Positions 33,390-37,930 of a stretch of DNA of 37,930 nt are shown piece by piece. The number at the start of each line of letters is the position of its first letter. The stretch's first letter is position 1. Under the pieces are notes generated by a model, which was not told the DNA's origin, ran no database searches, and worked only from the letters and a program-made list of their open reading frames with translations. The DNA lies in NCBI GenBank assembly GCA_030770535.1, contig JASVEC010000168.1, forward strand, positions 1 through 37,930. The letters are read 5' to 3'. The translations under genes were made by a program, and so were the position numbers. The stretch comes from Batkoa obscura. Its lineage: Eukaryota > Entomophthoromycota > Entomophthoromycetes > Entomophthorales > Batkoaceae.

Positions 33390-34714
33390 TATAGTTCGTC
33401 ATGAATGTATATCAACTTTGGTAATCTCTTTTGTAAACAATTTGGAGCTATAATCTCTTTCATATAATAATAATTAAAAAATGAAATACTATCTTTTATA
33501 TTTCTAGATATTATTTTTCTTTTTACTTCAGGATGATAGTTCACATACTTTACGCGTATATTTTTAGGCTTCGAATTGATTAAATCATGAAGAAAGTATA
33601 AATCCAAGGTTTTGCTATCTATGGGACATTCTGGAATATTTAAAAAGCTCCATGGATTATTATCTATGCTTAACCAATAATTTTCTAAATATTTTACAAT
33701 AAAATGATTATTACGTGTTTTATTTCCTGGATACACTTCATCTGTTTCATATACTAATATATTTAGACCCACATTATATATTTTTTCATAGACGTCAATA
33801 TAACTAATAAGATTATAGTTAATGTCTAACTTTTGTAAATTAATGTTATTTAGTTTTTTGAGCTTTTTAGACCTTGTAAATTTAGTGTTTTCGAAGTTTT
33901 CCTTATTATTTATATATTTCCATGTGGCACTATCTTTAATTAGTCTATGGTCTTTATTATATGTGGTAACTACGTATTTATATTTGCTAGAATTTTCAAG
34001 GGCATTTAATTTAATACCAACGAAATTATTCTCTTTATTAGCTATAAACCTTCTGTTTTCATATATTATACCTCTATATTTATTTTTAAATATGAATTCT
34101 TTATCAGAAATTACTTCAAAACAATCTTTTGGATACCATGTTACTTCTTGAGCTTTTCTTTGACATCCTATATTTCTAGAGTAATTACTTACAAATAAAT
34201 CATCTTTTATACTAATACTTTGTAATAGTGTTTCTTTGGCAACATCTAGATATTTAAAAGAATCAGTACTAACTTTTATATGATGTTTTCCTTTTTCTAT
34301 TAATTTTATAATATTATCTTTTATGTTTACGTTGTATACAGTACTTATATCTAAATATAAAATATAAATGTTTCCTAAAGGACTACGCAAGTAATCTTCA
34401 AATAATGGATACGATATATATTCTTGAAATGCTGAAATTTTAGATACGACTATAACATTATAAGGCAACACAATATACAATGTATTAAAAATAATTTTAT
34501 TTGGTATTTTCTTAACTATTATATCCCAGTCATATTCACTATTTAAAACAAAATTTTTATAACAATGACCATCAACATTCATGACCATATAATAAGATAT
34601 AAAAACATTATGCTTAATTGCGTAGTATAAATCATACATATCTAACAAATTATGATTGTATATAACTTTATTAGATATTATTATATTATTTAAAAAATAG
34701 TTTGGAAGTGGCAT
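33389..34714 (-). CDS. Unrecognised 441-aa protein (copy 2)
   Basis: Identical to 15072-16397; TAATG overlap with RPB1. Confidence 0.88.
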   Translation of the reverse strand: MPLPNYFLNNIIISNKVIYNHNLLDMYDLYYAIKHNVFISYYMVMNVDGHCYKNFVLNSEYDWDIIVKKIPNKIIFNTLYIVLPYNVIVVSKISAFQEYISYPLFEDYLRSPLGNIYILYLDISTVYNVNIKDNIIKLIEKGKHHIKVSTDSFKYLDVAKETLLQSISIKDDLFVSNYSRNIGCQRKAQEVTWYPKDCFEVISDKEFIFKNKYRGIIYENRRFIANKENNFVGIKLNALENSSKYKYVVTTYNKDHRLIKDSATWKYINNKENFENTKFTRSKKLKKLNNINLQKLDINYNLISYIDVYEKIYNVGLNILVYETDEVYPGNKTRNNHFIVKYLENYWLSIDNNPWSFLNIPECPIDSKTLDLYFLHDLINSKPKNIRVKYVNYHPEVKRKIISRNIKDSISFFNYYYMKEIIAPNCLQKRLPKLIYIHDEL

Positions 34715-35315
34715 TTTGTTTTATGTTCGATAAATCCTCACCATTATTTACCTCATCAAATTGTTTTTCAGAAAATAAATAAAGTAATCATTTTTATTTA
34801 TCAAGTAAATATTCAGTTAACATCAAGTAAAAATTTAGTTATGTAATCCTGGCAAAAGTTTCAAAAAAAATACAAAACCAAAATAAGTAGTTTTGAATCA
34901 TTGATTCGATGGAATTGGATCCATTTTAAATCTATTTAATACATAATTTCTATTTACTTCTATTTTGTATTTTTTTGAAAGATCTCCCAGATTTACATAA
35001 TTAAAATTTCAGTTGACATCAAGTAAAAATTTAGTTATGTAATCCTGGCAAAAGTTTCAAAAAAAATACAAAACCAAAATAAATAGAAATTATGTATTAA
35101 ATAGATTTAGAATGGATCCAATTCCATCGAATCAATGATTCAAAACTACTTATTTTGGTTTTGTATTTTTTTGAAAGATCTCCCAGATTTACATAATTAA
35201 AATTTCAGTTGACATCAAGTAAAAATTTAGTTGACAAATAAAAATAATTATTTTATTTGTTTTCTGAAAAACAATTTGATGAGGTAAATAATGGTGAGGA
35301 TTTATCGAACATAAG

Positions 35316-37190
35316 ATGTCAGCAATAGATATTATCAATGTTTTAGGTTTTAATAATAAGTCGAAGATTAAAAATGAAAAATCTCTCCAGTCTAATGTGG
35401 AAATTGAATTAAGATTTACTGTTACAAAAAATAAATTTATTAAAATTATAAATGAATTTAATATGATTAAGCAACCATTATCATCAGAGAAAATTTATTC
35501 TTTAAGAGATAATGTTAATTATATAGTCTATGATAATATTAATTTACCTGTTATAAAAGAATCTATATTTCATTATTCTTTTAGATACTATAAAATATCA
35601 TGTAGCCTAGAAACTACATGTCTAGATCCACATAAAATATATCCTTCAGATCTCACTTTATTACGTAATAAAGAAAGATACGAGTATAAGACTAAAGAAT
35701 ACTTAATGACAGCAACAAAAGTGCTTTCACGGTTCTTTGATGAAACAGTTAGAAATTCGTTTGAAATAGAATTTGAGTTCTATGAAAACATGACTGAAGA
35801 AACTTTAAATCTAATTAATTCTTTATCAAACAAAGATACATTGCCAAGAGGTATTAGTAGAACGCTTAATAAACCCATTAATATGAACTTAAAAGATTTA
35901 TGGACAATAAATTCAGGCTATTTATCCTTGAAGTTAGATGGCGAAAGAAAACATCTAGTATTAACACCTGAAGGAACACTATTTGTAGTTAATACTAATA
36001 TTTATTATGCGCTAAATAAAGATTTAATTGTAAACATTAAAGAACCCCTATCAATAGATTGCGAATTATTAGATACGGAATATTTTATGATAGATATAAC
36101 TAACCGTAAAGACTTGGATTTTATTGAAAGATATAATATACTAAAAGGTCTGAATATTCCAAATTGCAAAGTAAAAGAACAAATCTACTTCGACAACTAC
36201 AATTGTATAGGGTTGATTTATGATATGCTGAAAATTAAAGAGCCAAGAAACGATGGTGTAATAATAACATCTAAAGGAAAATATAATAATAATGTGTTTA
36301 GAATAAAACAGATATTGACAACAGATGTAGGAGTAGATAAAAAACATAATGTATACGTAATGAAGGATAATAAAAGACACTACTTAGATTTTCAATTAAA
36401 TGAAAAGGAAGGGATATATGAAATAAATAAGGATTTAAAAGTGTTAAGAAGAAGAAATGATAAGATTTATCCTAATAGCTATATGGCATATGTAAATAAC
36501 AACTCTAAAAACATTATTATCGAAGATATATTCAAAATACATAGATTTAATATCCTGAAGTTCATAAAATATTATCACAATGATATGAAAAGATTCGCGT
36601 TAGATTTCGTGTTTAAGAAATTAAAACATAAATTTAAATTATTGGATATAGGTTCAGGCAAAGGTTCTGATATCAATAAATGGCAGAAATATACGTCTCA
36701 GGTTACATGTATAAATAGTAAAGTCAATAACATCAATAATAATGAAAATTTAAGAAATAAATTAGTAACATCTAAATTTAAAAACGTAAATATACATAAT
36801 TTGTTTTATGAGGATTTTATCTTAAATAATTCATTACAAGAAATAGATGCAGATTGCACGACGTGCTTCTTTACTATTAGCCATATAAAGAATTATAAAT
36901 TCTTTACTGAATGGTTGATAATTATAGGTCTAACTTCATTAAACGAATATAATGATAAACATTGGAACACTACTATAGTAGATGACAATACATTATTGGT
37001 TAATATAAAAAATACATTAAATAATGTAAAAGAAACATTAGTCGATGTAAATTTATTTAGTAATTATGAACTAAAGTTTCGTAAAACCTTGGATTGTGGA
37101 TGGTTATCTGAAAGTGAAAATAAATTATCATCGATGTATTCTTTATTTATATTTAAATTGATACCACAGATAAGTGTAAGTAATAAATAA
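35316..37190 (+). CDS. mRNA capping enzyme (copy 2, complete)
   Basis: Identical to 16999-18873; triphosphatase, KLDGER guanylyltransferase and DIGSGKG methyltransferase. Confidence 0.96.
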   Translation: MSAIDIINVLGFNNKSKIKNEKSLQSNVEIELRFTVTKNKFIKIINEFNMIKQPLSSEKIYSLRDNVNYIVYDNINLPVIKESIFHYSFRYYKISCSLETTCLDPHKIYPSDLTLLRNKERYEYKTKEYLMTATKVLSRFFDETVRNSFEIEFEFYENMTEETLNLINSLSNKDTLPRGISRTLNKPINMNLKDLWTINSGYLSLKLDGERKHLVLTPEGTLFVVNTNIYYALNKDLIVNIKEPLSIDCELLDTEYFMIDITNRKDLDFIERYNILKGLNIPNCKVKEQIYFDNYNCIGLIYDMLKIKEPRNDGVIITSKGKYNNNVFRIKQILTTDVGVDKKHNVYVMKDNKRHYLDFQLNEKEGIYEINKDLKVLRRRNDKIYPNSYMAYVNNNSKNIIIEDIFKIHRFNILKFIKYYHNDMKRFALDFVFKKLKHKFKLLDIGSGKGSDINKWQKYTSQVTCINSKVNNINNNENLRNKLVTSKFKNVNIHNLFYEDFILNNSLQEIDADCTTCFFTISHIKNYKFFTEWLIIIGLTSLNEYNDKHWNTTIVDDNTLLVNIKNTLNNVKETLVDVNLFSNYELKFRKTLDCGWLSESENKLSSMYSLFIFKLIPQISVSNK

Positions 37191-37930
37191 TGGAAGAATC
37201 AGCAATTATTAAACCTAACGAGCTAGATATTTCGAAATTGTCTTTACGTTATCATGGAAAAGTGTTAACTGAGCCTGTTGAAATGTCAACTATTCTTGAA
37301 TACATTGATATATTATATGACAACAAACCTTTGATTATTAAATCTGAAAACAAATGTCTTATGAGATGTGAATGTCAAATTTATGATTCCAAAAATGGAT
37401 ATGTAAAAGATATTACTGAAGATTCTAAAAATGTAAGATTTTCTATTAAAAACATGCAAGGAATCAGAGAATTAGATTTAGCTTTGAAAGATATCATTGA
37501 TAAATATATAAGAGTCAAAGGAAAAAAAGTAGATCTTAAGATTAGTGGTGATTGGATATCATGTCGTCCAAGATATCGTTTTGGTTCTTCTGAAATTAAT
37601 ACTATATTCTATCATTTGAAAAACGATTTACACTGGAAAGAAATGTTGGGTAGAGATATTGAATGTGTACCAGCTATTAATTATAACAGCTTAATGATAA
37701 GAAACAACCAAGCTAGTGTAAAACTAGTCTTACATACAACTATTGTTAAATTCAATGATTTAAAACCAGCATTTGATGAAAAAGAAATAGAAGATGCTCT
37801 ACATATGTTAAATTTATAATTTTCAAGGTTATAAAAAAAAATGATTATTTTATTTTTTTGTCAACTAAATTTTTACTTGATGTCAACTGAAATTTTTAAT
37901 TATGTAAATCTGGGAGATCTTTCAAAAAAA
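36635..37930. repeat. Partial third copy of the unit (1,296 bp)
   Basis: Repeats the methyltransferase end of the capping enzyme, the 209-aa gene and the start of the following repeat-rich intergenic region. It carries one small length difference near the right edge, as expected at a contig end. Confidence 0.9.
37190..37819 (+). CDS. Unrecognised 209-aa protein (copy 3)
   Basis: Third occurrence of the protein at 556-1185, complete, just inside the right window edge. Confidence 0.85.
   Translation: MEESAIIKPNELDISKLSLRYHGKVLTEPVEMSTILEYIDILYDNKPLIIKSENKCLMRCECQIYDSKNGYVKDITEDSKNVRFSIKNMQGIRELDLALKDIIDKYIRVKGKKVDLKISGDWISCRPRYRFGSSEINTIFYHLKNDLHWKEMLGRDIECVPAINYNSLMIRNNQASVKLVLHTTIVKFNDLKPAFDEKEIEDALHMLNL

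Larger units (their letters stand above)
18318..36634. repeat. Unit copy 2 of the 18,317-bp element
   Basis: Second complete period, same orientation. The predicted proteins are identical to those of copy 1. Confidence 0.9.
1..37930. mobile_element. Circular (or concatemeric) NCLDV-like cytoplasmic plasmid, about 2.07 copies of an 18,317-bp unit
   Basis: All genes and intergenic repeats recur at a fixed offset of 18,317 bases in the same orientation. For example, the 209-aa gene starts at 556, 18873 and 37190. The gene set (family B polymerase, D5 and D6/D11-type helicases, RPB1/RPB2, fused capping enzyme, TFIIS-like factor) is the replication and transcription core of nucleocytoplasmic large DNA viruses and partly of yeast cytoplasmic linear plasmids. 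No capsid or packaging gene is visible, and the element looks whole. That it is circular is inferred: a linear element with terminal inverted repeats or hairpins would read back in the opposite orientation, which is not seen. A tandem array or concatemer is not excluded. Confidence 0.88.

Noticed and set aside
1-37930. Linear cytoplasmic plasmid with terminal inverted repeats
   Set aside because: Both unit junctions continue in the same orientation through the middle of the capping gene, with no terminal protein gene and no protein-primed polymerase features. The inverted repeats found are internal.
1-37930. Bacterial plasmid or phage
   Set aside because: Fused eukaryotic-type capping enzyme, TFIIS-like ribbon and RPB1/RPB2-type subunits, with no Shine-Dalgarno pattern before starts.
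1-37930. Polinton, adintovirus or other capsid-bearing element
   Set aside because: No capsid, packaging ATPase, protease or integrase is visible, and the polymerase is not of the protein-primed type.

Overview
The window is one AT-rich genetic element read slightly more than twice. Every gene, promoter and intergenic repeat recurs at an offset of exactly 18,317 bases (37,930 = 2 x 18,317 + 1,296), always head to tail and, as far as I compared by eye, without internal differences. Only the outermost bases at both window ends differ slightly, as unpolished contig ends do. The simplest reading is an 18.3-kb circular molecule that the assembler went round twice. A true head-to-tail concatemer is the alternative. 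Nothing host-like flanks it.

Gene content points to a eukaryotic cytoplasmic replicon related to nucleocytoplasmic large DNA viruses (NCLDV, such as poxviruses) and to the yeast cytoplasmic linear 'killer' plasmids. It encodes a family B DNA polymerase, a D5-type SF3 helicase, a D6/D11-type SF2 helicase, a two-subunit RNA polymerase (RPB2-like and RPB1-like), a three-domain mRNA capping enzyme, a TFIIS/RPB9-like zinc ribbon and six unrecognised proteins. I see no capsid, packaging ATPase, maturation protease, integrase, terminal protein or rRNA/tRNA gene. The element looks whole, and its genes look intact and in use. TAA, TAG and TGA all serve as stops, so the standard code fits. The host cannot be named from the sequence.

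Layout of one unit (copy 1; add 18,317 for copy 2), in six transcription units: (1) + capping enzyme then a 209-aa protein (16999-18873-19502; tail of the preceding copy at 1-1185); (2) - TFIIS-like, 67-aa, 182-aa (3098 to 2008); (3) + DNA polymerase, RPB2 (3483-7637); (4) - 60-aa zinc ribbon, SF2 helicase, D5 helicase (11562 to 8362); (5) - 301-aa protein with an ELKEK repeat (12615 to 11710); (6) - 441-aa protein, RPB1 (16397 to 13447). Each unit starts with an ATTTGA box, usually followed by a TAAATA-like stretch, and ends with a run of nine A in the sense strand. Genes inside a unit are tightly packed, with overlaps or short gaps.

Five intergenic regions of about 380-830 bp hold a family of ~166-bp quasi-palindromic repeats spaced at 196 bp. 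The two divergent promoter regions are inverted repeats. One locus (12694-13006) can form a hairpin with 109-base arms and is my best candidate for a replication origin. The genes imply an element that copies, transcribes and caps its own genome outside the nucleus and relies on the host for translation and probably for priming and other factors.
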